From positions 4,536,363-4,600,362 of the forward strand of contig JAQFVV010006246.1 of the NCBI GenBank assembly GCA_028023455.1: 64,000 nt of DNA, read 5' to 3'. The notes under the pieces were generated by a model. It searched no databases, was not told the origin of the DNA, and saw only the letters and a program-made list of their open reading frames with translations. The translations under genes were made by a program, and so were the position numbers. The stretch's first letter is position 1, and the number at the start of each line of letters is the position of its first letter. Origin of the DNA: Epiperipatus broadwayi (Eukaryota; Onychophora; Udeonychophora; Euonychophora; Peripatidae). Positions 48,166-59,566 of this stretch are shown here, in pieces.

Positions 48166-48281
48166 ATTAAACATCACATGATCACCCTCTTATACTAGCA
48201 CATAATTGCCTTCTGGCATCCATTGATTACTCTGGTTGGCACAGGCTGGCACTAGTGTATGGAGAGTTTTGCCTTGTTTAG
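48166..48281. mobile_element. Foldback repeat remnant, copy 3
   Basis: 48166-48205 is the reverse of the family's right end (TAAACATCACATGATCACC...) and 48206-48281 is a plus-strand piece (CCTTCTGGCATCCATTGATT to GCCTTGTTTA). The hammerhead region is absent. It keeps the TAAACA...TGTTTA ends. Confidence 0.7.
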
Positions 48282-49669
48282 TAAAAATTATTCATGTACA
48301 TAGACTGACTTGTAGGTACATGTCTCAATATTATCTATTTTATCAATATATTATTATTTTTTGATATTCTACACATAAAAAGAAAACTTACATTAAATAA
48401 AGTTTAGATACATTGTATAAAAGTGGCGTATAATTGATCACATCCATTTTTATTTGTTCTTTATTTTCAGAATCTTAGTATTTTCTGGCATGTTCATGTT
48501 GAATAAGTAAAGTTTCTCAATATTTTTCTGGCTTGCGATTTAACTATTCTTCAAATTATTTTCTAGTGCTAGAATAAATTTGTCAGATTTTTAAATCATT
48601 TGGTTTGCAATTTTATTATCATTTCTATTATCTTCTTGAGTTGAAATAAATTTATTGCCAATTTTTTGAATCATAATTGCAATTTAGCTATCCATTTCTG
48701 AACAATAACACATGGTCTTATAAGCTTATTCAAAATTTTATAAATATCCTTTAGTTAATTTTCACCTGGACAGCCTCTGATCTTTTGGGTTCATGTTTGG
48801 AAGAAAGCTTACAATAGCTTGCCATAGCTAATCACTGTACCTTAGCCTCCTTTGACTTTTAACTAATTTCTCTTAAGCTTTGATTGCAATAAATGAAAAT
48901 ATCAAGAATTGTTAGAAACTAATCAAAAAAAATAGATGAACCAACTTATCTTTGAATAATGTTTACAGCTTTTTAAAGAAATGTATTTCTTTCTTTAATG
49001 GTTTTCTGAATATGTTAATTTGATATTTAATTATTATTGTGATTAACATAATAACAATTTATCTAATTTATTGAAATTTGAACAAAATCTGATGAACAAT
49101 TTTAAATAAGCTATGGTCTGTCTGTATTTAATACATTGTCTTAATCTAGAAGTCTATATATCAAATTTTATAGAATTTTACCCTAAGTCATGGTATGAAA
49201 AAACTCTTTAGCACTTGGCCTCAGCTCTCCTCTATGAATACTAGTGACAGTATTTCTTAACCATTAATGCATGGATATATATGATATGTTTATGCACACA
49301 TATTATGCGTGTATATTACAATTTAAATAATAGTTTTATTATTTCTTTTAAACATAATTAAAGAGGCAATATAGCTCTCTCCTATCCTAATAAATTATTT
49401 ACATATTTTTAATTTTTTTAAGGGCTAAGAAACTATTCTTCCTCATAATCACATAAATTTTGTGCATTACACAAGTGTATGTATCATTTTATATCAATCA
49501 CATTTTCATTATTTTACATCCAGTCACATATTTTATTCTAAATTAAATACCCATTTAATTACATTTCTCCATTGCTTTTTTCATAAGCTATAAGAAAGTT
49601 ACAAAATGCAGTTTATCTCTATATATACATATGCATATGAGGCTAATACATAGAGACAAGGTTGCAGAT

Positions 49670-50430
49670 TATTTCAGGGGTATCTTCTTTACATTTTTTA
49701 TTTTTAATAAAGCAGTTTACATGGTGGAAGACATTTAGCTTTTAGCTAAACTTAGCATATGGTTGTCTTCATTTTAGAAAACTTTTATAACTAAATTCTA
49801 CTGTCTTCTACAGCCGCTTGATCAGGGACTGACTGTCCTCTTCAACAACTGGCTCAGGAATGAATGCTTCTTACAAGAAACCAAGGTATTCTGATTGATT
49901 CATACTTCTATTTTTGGAACAAACCTGACTTTCCTTTTGGAAAAATAAAAGAAGGAAAAAAGACAATTCTGTTTAATTAAAGTAAAATATTAAAAGAGTT
50001 AAAAGTTAGATGTTACAATAGAAAAAAAAATATTACTAGATATAATTTACCTGCTTTACCTTATAAATATTAAAATTAAAAATTATTAAATAATTTTTCT
50101 CTAAGTAATTTTCAAAACTAAAAATTAAATTATTGAAGAGAAAGAACAAAAGAAATTATTTATCTGATTTTATAGTTTTCTCTTTTTGACAATCCTTTAT
50201 AAGTTATAATACATTTTAAATATTAAACTTATCTTTAACATATCTGAAAAAATTCTCATATTATCTTATGATAGAAAAAAATAAATAAATATCCTTTATT
50301 TTAAAAAAACACATGGGAAGATTAAATACTAATTTCCCATGTACTAAATTCTAAACTTAAGGAGCATGCTGCCAATTATTATTGTTATTATAGCAATACA
50401 ACCATATGGCTATAATATATATTGAATTAA
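49670..50430. repeat. Dispersed repeat A, copy 2
   Basis: Diverged match to 35100-35990 in the same orientation (see that entry). No reading frame or known termini were seen. Confidence 0.55.
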
Positions 50431-50639
50431 TTATTTCCATGGATGGTTGCTATAATAAAAAATAGAAATGGGGAGATAATATTCACGCAAACAGATCATC
50501 TTTAACCTTTGATATTACCAAGAACTTATCAATTACTATTAATTTACAATTCCTGTGACTAACATAATTTTTTTGTTGAAATTTTTATTGAAGTAAAAAG
50601 GGTCTCTTTTATTTCAGACCCAAGTTCTTATATAAATTT

Positions 50640-50680
50640 AAACTCAGAAAGCTATTTTTATACTCAGAAAGCTATTTTTA
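50640..50680. repeat. Tandem duplication, 20-bp unit
   Basis: ACTCAGAAAGCTATTTTTAT is present twice in a row. Confidence 0.85.
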
Positions 50681-51968
50681 TAGACATGAAAATGTGAAAG
50701 AATAGTATTTTTTTGTCATTCTGGAAAAATTATTTTCAACTTCTCCAGGGAGTTGTATATGCTGTGTAAATTTTTCAATATTCATTGGCTTCACTGACAT
50801 GATAATCAAAATCATGTAATATAAAATCAAAATTTATTATTGGTGTTATATGAATGAGCTTCAATTTTACTATTAGACTACAAACAATGGCATTCAGTGG
50901 CTATTCCCTGTGCTATAATATTGCAAAAAACTATTCGTTAATCTATTGCATTATGTCTTGTATAAAATATTTTTTGATGCTATTTGTATTACTATTTGTT
51001 CATAAATTCTGTTCAGTTGCAGTAGATTTTGAATGTTCAACTGCTCTATAAAAGTCACATAGATGAAATGATACTATTCTAATTTGTTCATTATTTTTCA
51101 TCTTTCTATAGTCAACAAATTCCAAAGATGACTAATTTATATATTCTCCAAATTCAAATCCTACTTGAGGCCATTATTATTTTAATTTAGCAGCTTAATT
51201 AAATATTCATTTCTTGTAAAAGCTTTGTATCAATTTATTTTTTTAATATTATATTTAAATATTTCACTTTAATAGTTTATCATTATACATGTTTTAGTCA
51301 AGCCAGACAAATCTATTTCCATTATTCTTTATAAATTATTAATATTATTAATTAATGGTGTTGATTTAAAGTCTTTGTATTATTCCAGGTTTTGTGATGT
51401 AGCTATTTGGGATTAATTTAAGCATCTGTAAATATTTGAAAACTTTATACAAATGCCACAACCTATTATGTATGTAGATTAAGTTGTCATATTAAATTTA
51501 TTGAATCTTAATAATGGCAAATATTAACACAATTTGTATAGTGTCATTTGATGTTACTATTTATATGTTTGTGTATTTTTCAATATAATAAACATTTTTT
51601 TAGACACAGGCATATTTATAAATTTTAATAAGCGTACAAATGTATAGGTATTAAATATGTAATGTTGAGAATATATAAATTTATTCACAGAGCAATTATT
51701 TGTGAATAAACTTCATTCCTTAAGAATCATTTTTAGCAAACTTGCAAATCACATAGTCTGTGAAAGCTGGGCTGGTACTGTAGATAAGATAATGATACAA
51801 TGACCTCAGACAAAGAATTGAAATATAAATGAGTCAATATATTTAAATATGTCTATATATATTTAATAAATTTTTTTATCTGTTACAAAATATACAGGTG
51901 CCAACATTGAACTGTCAGGTCCTGTAAATAATTTATATAAATATGAAATTAATTGAAATGATGTTAAA

Positions 51969-52080
51969 TCTTATATTAATTAATTCAAGAAAAGTATTAA
52001 GTAATGGAAAATATTAATAAAATCTCTTATATTAATTAATTCAAGAAAAGTATTAAGTAATGGAAAATATTAATAAAATT
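51969..52080. repeat. Tandem duplication, 56-bp unit
   Basis: Two almost identical copies containing CTTATATTAATTAATTCAAG and GTATTAAGTAATGGAAAATA. Confidence 0.85.
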
Positions 52081-52804
52081 CTAGAAGTATTCACATTTAC
52101 TGTCATTATTAACTATACAATATTTTTAAATTATACTGGAATATTTCCTGAATTTTAATATTGCATTTAGTCTATTAAATAAAGACTTCCTATTTATAAA
52201 AATGGCCTTTTTAATTTTTCTCTTACTGTGATTTCTGTCCTCATGAAAAATTCTAGTATGATTTAGATCAGGTCATATTCAAACAAAACTGAAGTTGTTA
52301 TTATATCATCACTGTGCTTTATTTTTTTGTAGTTGTTTGTTTGTAAAAATTTCAGGTATGGATAATGACTTTTTTTTTAATTATGTGAGAATGTGCAATT
52401 TTGATCTGAGATATTATAATTGCTCCTGAGAAAATAAGAAGGTAATTTTTATTAATAGAAATAAAAAATCTCTAGGCAATGGGAAATGCAAATATTAATT
52501 GAACCCATAACAAATAGTAATTCTATTATATAATGTTTTACATATAAATACTTCATTAGAGCTCTCTTGCTTAAATAAACTAATATTGGAAACTTGTTCT
52601 CATGGCAACGTTCCACTTGATTATTTTGAACAAATTTCTGATAGTTTACTGAAATGCATAGAGGCCAAAATTGATCTGTCAAGCCCCTGTGAATAAATAT
52701 ATATATATGTATGAAATTAGTTAAATAATATTTATGGTTTACACATTTATGCATATACACTCATGAATATATTATGCATATATATCTGATGATTATTGTT
52801 TTAG

Positions 52805-53044
52805 GTGAAATTGTTACTTTACATTTTACAACCATGGATCTTGAAACTTCTAGTAATTGTGATCGTGATTATATTCAGGTTTTTAATGGTAATGATGCAT
52901 TTGCTCCAGTAGTTGGAACATATTGTGGTAACACTTTACCAGCATCTATTACATCTTCAAGTGAATTCCTTTATGTTCGTTTTATTTCTGATTCAGTTAA
53001 TGAATTAAGTGGATTCAGAGCTACTTATACTAGATCTTTAGAAA
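52805..53044 (+). CDS. Exon: CUB D, main part
   Basis: The acceptor is TGTTTTAG and the donor is GTAAGT at 53045. At 240 bases it is the longest exon here, because this domain is split earlier. GT completes glycine, then EIVTLHFTTMDLETSSNC carries the first ligand Glu and the third cysteine. CDRDYIQVFNGND follows with the second ligand Asp, then the fourth cysteine in YCGN, ASITSSSEFLYVRF, the third ligand Asp in ISD and SGFRATY. With exon 47266-47379 it gives a complete CUB domain of about 117 residues. Confidence 0.9.
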
Positions 53045-53124
53045 GTAAGTATTATCTAAATTGGATGGCTTAATCCTTATTTAACTAGATTATGTATGTA
53101 CACACACACCTATATATATATTAT

Positions 53125-53330
53125 TTTTCAACCATTAATCAATGCACTACTTAAATTTGATCCAGTTTTTCTATCTCTAGCCCTTCTTTTCTATGACATT
53201 CCAGAAAAGTTCCTTATTTCACCCTTTTATTTTGTCTAAGATGTCTTTGCCTGCTCCATTTCAGTTTAATTTTTTAATGATGTCAATGATACTTGTTTGT
53301 TCTTTTACATGACTCTTTTTGACCATACAT
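53125..53330 (-). mobile_element. 5'-truncated RTE-like LINE fragment
   Basis: Reverse match to the last about 250 bp of the near-intact copy: TTCAACCATTAATCAATGCACT, TCTCTAGCCCTTCTTTTC, GTTTAATTTTTTAATGATGTCAATGATAC. It is diverged and lacks the tail repeats. Confidence 0.6.
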
Positions 53331-55054
53331 TAAAATATTTAATATAATTGCATCAAAAGAGCAAAGGTTGGGAAGATTTTCTTACCTTATACTTCATAAT
53401 TTAAAGTAGCTTTTTGACCAGTGCTGCCATTACATTTGATCAATTTGAGGTCATTTATATAGGGTCTGATTTCCCTGATTTATAAATGCAATATCATTAT
53501 TTGTTTTTTTAAAGTGGAAATTCATTGTGTATACCATCACTGATGGGATGCTAAACTTATGGAACATGTTTATTATAGGACAATTGATAGCCTTGGGCTT
53601 GAATATGATAAACACGAATAAAGCAAAATTGACCTGTTTTTGTTTACTGTTGCTCCGAGTGTAACATTGAATATTGATTACTTTAATGAATTATTTAATA
53701 CTAGTGGGATCAGCAAAACAAATATCTTTTTCATAAATATCTTAATGCAATAAATAATTATATATGTATGTGGGTTTATATATATTGTGCACATTCCAAT
53801 TTAGCTTGTGACTAAATTGCAATAGTGTGCATAAAATAAAAAAAATCAATCATCACCAAATTTTCTTTCATAGGAGAGAAAAGCTGTAGGGCATCTGAGT
53901 TCATCTTTGTATAGTAAAAAAAGAGTAGTATATACTTTGAATCATTTAATACTAGTATTTAGAAATTAGAATGCACATATAAATAATTGTCTGTAGTCCC
54001 AAACTGTTCAATTAATCTTTTTTTTTAATTTTGGTTTTTAACCTTCTTTAAAATTAATTTATACTTAATAAATTCTAATATTTTTTTTTAAATCATTTGG
54101 ATTATTTTTTTTATAGGCAGGTTTTATATGTTTGTATGGACGAGTGTGTACCTGTATTTACAGATATAAACTTACAGTTACACATATATTTAAAGATAAG
54201 GTTATTTAAATCATTTCATAATTTCTTTATGAAAGTTATATTGTTTAAAAACAGTTATTTAGCATTAATTTATTTTGTTTTTGTCTGAAAGAATTAGTTT
54301 CACTTAACCCTTCTGACCAATGTCAGAGGTTAATAAAATAGAGATAGAGGTCAAATTTCAGACTTGAGAAATAGGGAGGGACTGCTATTCAAGTTGATAA
54401 ACTCCAGATCATTTTTTGATTTCTCACCAATAATAAATTTAAAAGAAAATTGACAACTTTTGAAAGGTTTGACCAGATGCCTTAATTGATGGAACCAGGT
54501 ATTTTTAGTGATAAAAATATGTGATATCACTAGATGGGACTAGTCTGTAAGCAAAAAAAAAACTAGATTGCTTTGGAGAAATCAGATTTTTTAAAAAAAA
54601 AAAAGTTTTCTACATCAACACGATGGGGTAGAAAGATATGTTATGGACTTCCATTTTTTTCCATTCAATAAACTTATGCACCTTAGAAGAATTTAAATCC
54701 CAAGTCTTTAAACATCTTATAACTGATTGCCAAATATGAAGTTCCTTGCCTCACCTTCAGACAACTACAAATTAAAATGCTGAAATTTATGAAACCATGC
54801 CATTAGCTGAGTTTAAATTAAAGCAAAGCAAAATGCTAAAATATATATAGAGCTATCCATCTGTCTATCAAAAGTAATTATACATAGAAGAAATGAAGAA
54901 ACCCATCTCCATGATAAAATGATCCCTATAGAAACAACTTATTTCATCATCATAATATCACAGTAAAATAATTGCAAGCCCAAGCCAAAATAGGACTATT
55001 CCAGTAAACCATTGTAATTGGTAAATATACGTGTTACATATTGGTGTGTGGCTG

Positions 55055-55356
55055 AAATCAAATAAACTGACTTTAAAAACCGTGGACTCTTTGAAACTGT
55101 CTGTGCCTCGAGAAAGTAAAAGAACTTGTCATATGAATTTTAATTATATTATTTGATCAATGACTATTAACAAATCTTTTTTTTTAACAAATCCATTTAT
55201 TTCTCAAATCAAATAAACTGACTTTAAAAACCTTGGACTCTTTGAAACTGTCTGTGCCTCGAGAAAGTAAAAGAACTTGTCATATGAATTTTAATTATAT
55301 TATTTGATCAATGACTATTAACAAATCTTTTTTTTTAACAAATCCATTTATTTCTC
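55055..55356. repeat. Tandem duplication, 151-bp unit
   Basis: 55055-55205 and 55206-55356 are identical apart from one visible difference (CCGTGG against CCTTGG), so the duplication is very recent or has been homogenised. Confidence 0.92.
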
Positions 55357-56645
55357 TTTAAATCTTTGAATCTTAAAACAAAAATCAGTTAGGAAAGATT
55401 TTCAATATTAATAAATATTGCTCTATTGTTATTATGTATTCTTAGATTATTATATGTAACCATTTATATGTGTATTTTATTCTATAAAATGTGTTATTGT
55501 GTACTCATTCAAATATTATGAAATTATGGTGATATTGTAGGTCAAAAGGGTTTAATAGTTTTTATTCATTAATGGGAATTGACACATATACACAAGCAAA
55601 CCTAGTAATATAATTATGCTTATATGTATAGTTGTTGAGCATGAATGTTAAAAATCGGTAGAAATTTAGCATTAAGAGAATTGGATTTTTAAAAGCAGTT
55701 AATGATCTAGACTGGTGGAAAGTCAGATAGGTAATTTGAAGCTAATTTCTTTAAATGCTTTAATCTATAACTGACTAACCGTTCTTTACTCATTTCTCTT
55801 TTTAATATTATGTATATTTTATCAATGTAATATATATATATATTATATGCAATAAGTGAATTTGTGCATGCATAGAATGTTTATTTTTTTTAAATTAAAA
55901 TATTTTAGGATATAAGATTTTTATTTATCCACTATAGAAATTAATGCACACACATCACATTAGATGATATGAACATTGAATACATATCATTAAGGGAAAG
56001 GAGGAAGATCTTTGGTATTGGTATTATTTATTCATTCATTTCAAAAAATAAACTATTCATAGAAAAGGTACAATACAGGGGGTACGATAAAATTTGAATA
56101 CACTTAGAAACTTACTATGTTCCAGTGTTTTGTGATAAACATAAATAACAATTTTGTAGAATGTACAAGGAGAGGTATACAAACAAATTTTTATAAAACC
56201 AGCCTAATGATTGAGGTATACATCAAGCAAGTTACAAAAACCACAATATTTGGCTATAATGATTTAAAAGAAATTGGTATAAATATGAAATACAATAAGG
56301 AACTTGCATATGGCGTTCCATTGTTAAGAAGGATAGTTTAAAAGAAATGCAGAAAAATGTGCAAATGGAATTATACAGTCAAGGTCCATACTTTTGTGAG
56401 CATTTCAAACAGCTGGCCCAATGATTAGATAATATATCAAATGAGTTATGAACTTAAAATTAATTGGTTACAGTCGTTAAAGAAATTGAGTATCAATATG
56501 ATTCACAGTCAGGAATGGGCATTTGGGCCACATACAAACCTTCAATAAAGTCTCAACAGTAGTTAAACAATTGGTCAAATAGATTGGATAATTTATATGA
56601 TAGAACACAATAATTGCATAGATCAGTTTAAGCAGGAATGTTCAG

Positions 56646-56860
56646 TTGATCATAGTCCACTATATTTTCAGCTGCCCCCAAGTTCGGTCAGCTAGTGCAG
56701 GCAGACAAATTATGTTATCAGATCCTCTTGCCTTACAGATGAATTTCACAAAAAGATCTTCAGTCTGGAGAAACAGATCCTTTCTTGAACACCGCTTTAC
56801 ACCTGATAGTCCATATTCTGAAATGTATAAAGATTTCCAGATGGATGTAGCTGAATAGAT
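56646..56860 (+). pseudogene. Unrecognised open segment after an acceptor-like site
   Basis: Following TATTTTCAG (56664-56672), a frame reads VRSASAGRQIMLSDPLAL, then RNRSFLEHRF and EMYKDFQMDVAE and stops at TAG. The composition looks protein-like, but I know no family for it. Its frame does not link to the CUB exons, whose boundary codon is already complete at 53044/59434. It may be a mobile-element or processed-gene fragment. Confidence 0.2.
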
Positions 56861-56879
56861 TCTTCTCGAAGGCAGTCTA

Positions 56880-58345
56880 AATCATCACACAGGTAGGGTT
56901 GGACATGGTCGTTTTCATCAGCACCTAGTTTAATAGTTCTGACCAGGAATCATGTAAGTGGTCAATTGTCTCCATGTTTTCCACACATTGGGCACAAGAG
57001 ATCTATGCTATGGCCTTTGTGATAGCATAGGAAATCCCCCATGGTAGGGCCCCAAGGTTAATTTTGATCAAGAAGTCCATGTATTTGGGCTCAAGCCTGA
57101 GGAACTTGGTCCATTTGATGAATCTGGGAATGGCAACTGGGAGAAGGTTGGGAGTTTTAGTTTTAGACTTAAACATCAGCTGGTATGGCCCCAAGGTTAA
57201 TTTTGATCAAGCTGGTAGGTGTTCCAATGAGCTTAAAGCCAAACAGGGTGCTGGCAGTTTTAATGCTCTTTAGCACTAGGGTGACCTGTAGCGACCCCTG
57301 TGCTTAGGTGGGGGACCATCAGTCAGATTAATCTCCTTCACTAGAATGGGGCATTCAATGTCCAATTGGGAGTTTAATAGTCTAACCAAGATGTTAGGAG
57401 TTCTTTGTGTTTGGAAGATTTTTATGGAATGCAAACCCAGAACATTCAAGGGTTGGGGCTTTTTAGTAGGTTAAGGCTGATGATCCCCCCCCAAGTATAG
57501 CCTTCTGTAGAGGGTTTCAACCTTTTTAATGAAGGTGTTGGTTGGGGAAAAGCCACCCAGGTACACAATTTTTGGCAATACCACAGAATTTAATAAAATG
57601 ACTTTGTCCAACTAGGATAGGTAGATTTTCGACAAGGAAGTGATTATCTTCCCAATCTTGAAGAGTAAGGTCTTCTCCATGTTTCTCCTCATAACTGAGG
57701 GGGGGGGAGGCTAGGTGGAATTCAAGGAAGCTTTGTGGGGCTGCTCAAAATCTGCCCCAGGACTTTCTTCCCTGTCAAGATAGACCACATGGCGGATTGG
57801 TCTTCATTTCCTCTCGGACCATATTACACATGCAAAACATGGTGAGCTGTGGGATAGAAACTCAGGGCCTAAATCCTGAAGCAACTCTACCATCCAATGA
57901 GAGAAATACCTCCTGATTTTGTAGGAGGTTTGAGTTTCTCCAGTACACTAAGTAGTTTGTCTATTCTGATGCAATCAAAGGTCGTGGCAAAGTCAAGCTG
58001 CACAGTGATTAACCTAGACCTTTTTCTATTGCATACACGGTCAACAAGGAGGTGAAATCAGCTGACAGCATTGGAAGTTGAGAAACCTTTATTAGAAAAC
58101 TGATACAACAAAAGGTGACCAATGAGATGCTTGTCTTGGATATCCTCTTTTTTAAGGCCCTCAATCGCCTTAATCAGCAGCAACCATGGAGATTGGCTGA
58201 CAATTGTCCAGGTCATATGGACCCTTTCCATTTCTTGATGAGAGCATCATGGTGATTGGGCAAAATCCCCAGGGCTTACTGGCTGTCATCAGCCAAGAAA
58301 TCAATCATTTTTGTGATGATGGGCTGTTGGTTGTCATAAGTGCTT
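56880..58345 (-). mobile_element. Decayed Tx1/L1-like LINE in a GC-richer island
   Basis: On the minus strand, upstream to downstream: SLDNCQPIS-type sequence near 58190, HLLLYQFSNKGFSTSNA near 58100, motif A as LDFATTFDCIRIDKL (57950-57995), a thumb-like LDKVILLNSVVLPKIVYLGG (57545-57610), FIKWTKFL near 57105, and a terminal LCPMCG...ETIDHL zinc-binding motif (56956-57000). The segment with the catalytic (Y/F)ADD is missing between 57900 and 57700. Frameshifts and C/G homopolymers break it. The base composition is clearly richer in G+C than its surroundings, suggesting a foreign or younger element. Confidence 0.65.
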
Positions 58346-58878
58346 GAGAAATTTGCACTCTCAATTTAATTTCAATGTATATATTGTTTATTTCAAAATA
58401 AGATGCTATCCAAAAAAAAATCAAAACAGAAATGTAAATTAGAATCTGAAATTTAATAAATTTTACAATATTCTGCCAGCCATTTTTCCATCTCTGTCAA
58501 ATGTGATCACATTTAAAAAATAAAATAAAAGTTGCAAATAAATTTGTTAATATGCCAACAGTAATTTTTCCATTTGGTATTGCTATACACAACTATTCAT
58601 TCCAAATTTGATATTTAGTATTCCACATAATGTGTTGTAAACATAGTGCTAAAAGTCATAAAATTTTAAAACACACATAAAAATCAAAACAATTAGAAGG
58701 TAATTTTTTAATAAGTCAACTATTAGTTTTTATGAGAGAAAAAAAATTATTGAAAAAAAAAAAAAGAATATCACTATTTACTCAGTGATTTTTATAGGTG
58801 TATTGTGGATTTTGTTCAGAGGACAGATGATATATTAATATATATATATATATATTTTTCTCAAACTATGTGTATACA

Positions 58879-58926
58879 TAAACATCACATGATCACCAAT
58901 ACGTATAGAAAGTTTTGTCAGTTTTT
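58879..58926. mobile_element. Foldback repeat remnant, copy 4
   Basis: TAAACATCACATGATCACC (reverse of the family's right end) is joined to GTATAGAAAGTTTTGTCAGT (a plus-strand piece). Only the two termini remain. Confidence 0.55.
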
Positions 58927-59433
58927 AAACTATATGTATGTTGTTATAATAAACTATTGCTAGCATACATACATGCAGAAATTTAATGCTACTTTGATTA
59001 TAATGATGTATCCTTGTTTTTCTTCTTTTTAACCTAAATCAAATTTTGTCCATTATATTTCTGAAGCACCAATATATTCACATGCATGTGCATGCACACA
59101 CAAGTTTTGCTTACATGTCATAATGAACTTTAATAGTGAAAATATTTGACACTGCACTCACTTGCCATCACAACAGATCATAAATTGCAAAATCCTAATA
59201 AATAAATTCAGAATAGTTGAAATAAAAAATTCCACACCCTAATTATGGTTTCTTATAATGCAACACATTTTCTTGATACAAATTTAATATTCATAATTTC
59301 TTTAAATAATTATTTAAATTTTGATATTTATTAAACTCTTGAATTATTTATTGCCAATATAAATTGGAAATGAATTAAGAAAATATATTTTTAATTATTA
59401 TTTTAAACTATTTCCTTGCATTATTATTTTTAG

Positions 59434-59566
59434 CTTGTGGTGGTGACTTAATGGCAGCTCGTGGTTCTTTTGTAAGTCCTAATTATCCTAATGGTTATTC
59501 TCTTGGTCTTGACTGTGTTTGGACAATATCAGCTTCACCTGGAAACAGAATTCAGCTATCATTTAG
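59434..59566 (+). CDS. Exon: CUB E, N-terminal part
   Basis: The acceptor is TATTTTTAG and the donor is GTAAAT at 59567. Two bases complete threonine, then CGGDLMAARGSFVSPNYPNG gives the CUB opening, followed by LDCVW with the second cysteine and GNRIQLSF. It ends two bases into a codon (phase 2, AG), a third split position among these domains. The rest of the domain (third and fourth cysteines) was not found in 59567-64000, so the next exon must lie beyond the window. Confidence 0.87.

Larger units (their letters stand above)
47380..52804 (+). other. Intron 7 (within CUB D)
   Basis: 5.4 kb, phase 1. It contains an imperfect tandem repeat (47459-47600), a small foldback-repeat remnant, dispersed repeat A copy 2 and a 56-bp tandem duplication. 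The stretch 47620-47940 is less AT-rich and unclassified. 48.3-49.6 kb and 50.4-51.9 kb show only AT-rich sequence. Confidence 0.7.
53045..59433 (+). other. Intron 8 (between CUB D and CUB E)
   Basis: 6.4 kb, phase 1. It holds an RTE fragment, a 151-bp tandem duplication, a GC-richer LINE remnant and a foldback-repeat remnant. 53.4-55.0 kb and 55.4-56.5 kb are AT-rich without recognisable features. Confidence 0.7.
4629..59566 (+). other. Cubilin-like gene, internal part (9 exons seen)
   Basis: Nine exons with GT-AG borders splice into one continuous frame of about 508 codons: CUB A (exons 1-2), B (3-4), C (5-6), D (7-8) and the N-terminal part of E (9). The domains follow each other with almost no linker and no EGF, LDLa or astacin module, which fits cubilin rather than tolloid, BMP1 or C1r/s. 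Cubilin is a peripheral endocytic receptor that binds ligands through its CUB domains and is anchored and trafficked by amnionless. Each complete domain has four conserved cysteines, the S-P-x-(F/Y)-P-x-x-Y motif in strand 2, and the Glu/Asp/Asp set of calcium-binding CUBs. The start, EGF region and remaining CUBs lie outside the window. No promoter or polyadenylation site of the gene is inside it. Exon numbers here are local. Confidence 0.8.

Noticed and set aside
4629-59566. Tolloid/BMP1, C1r/s or other CUB-containing protease as the host gene
   Set aside because: Domains join directly with matching phases and no EGF, Sushi or protease exon between them; nine exons of pure CUB fit cubilin best.
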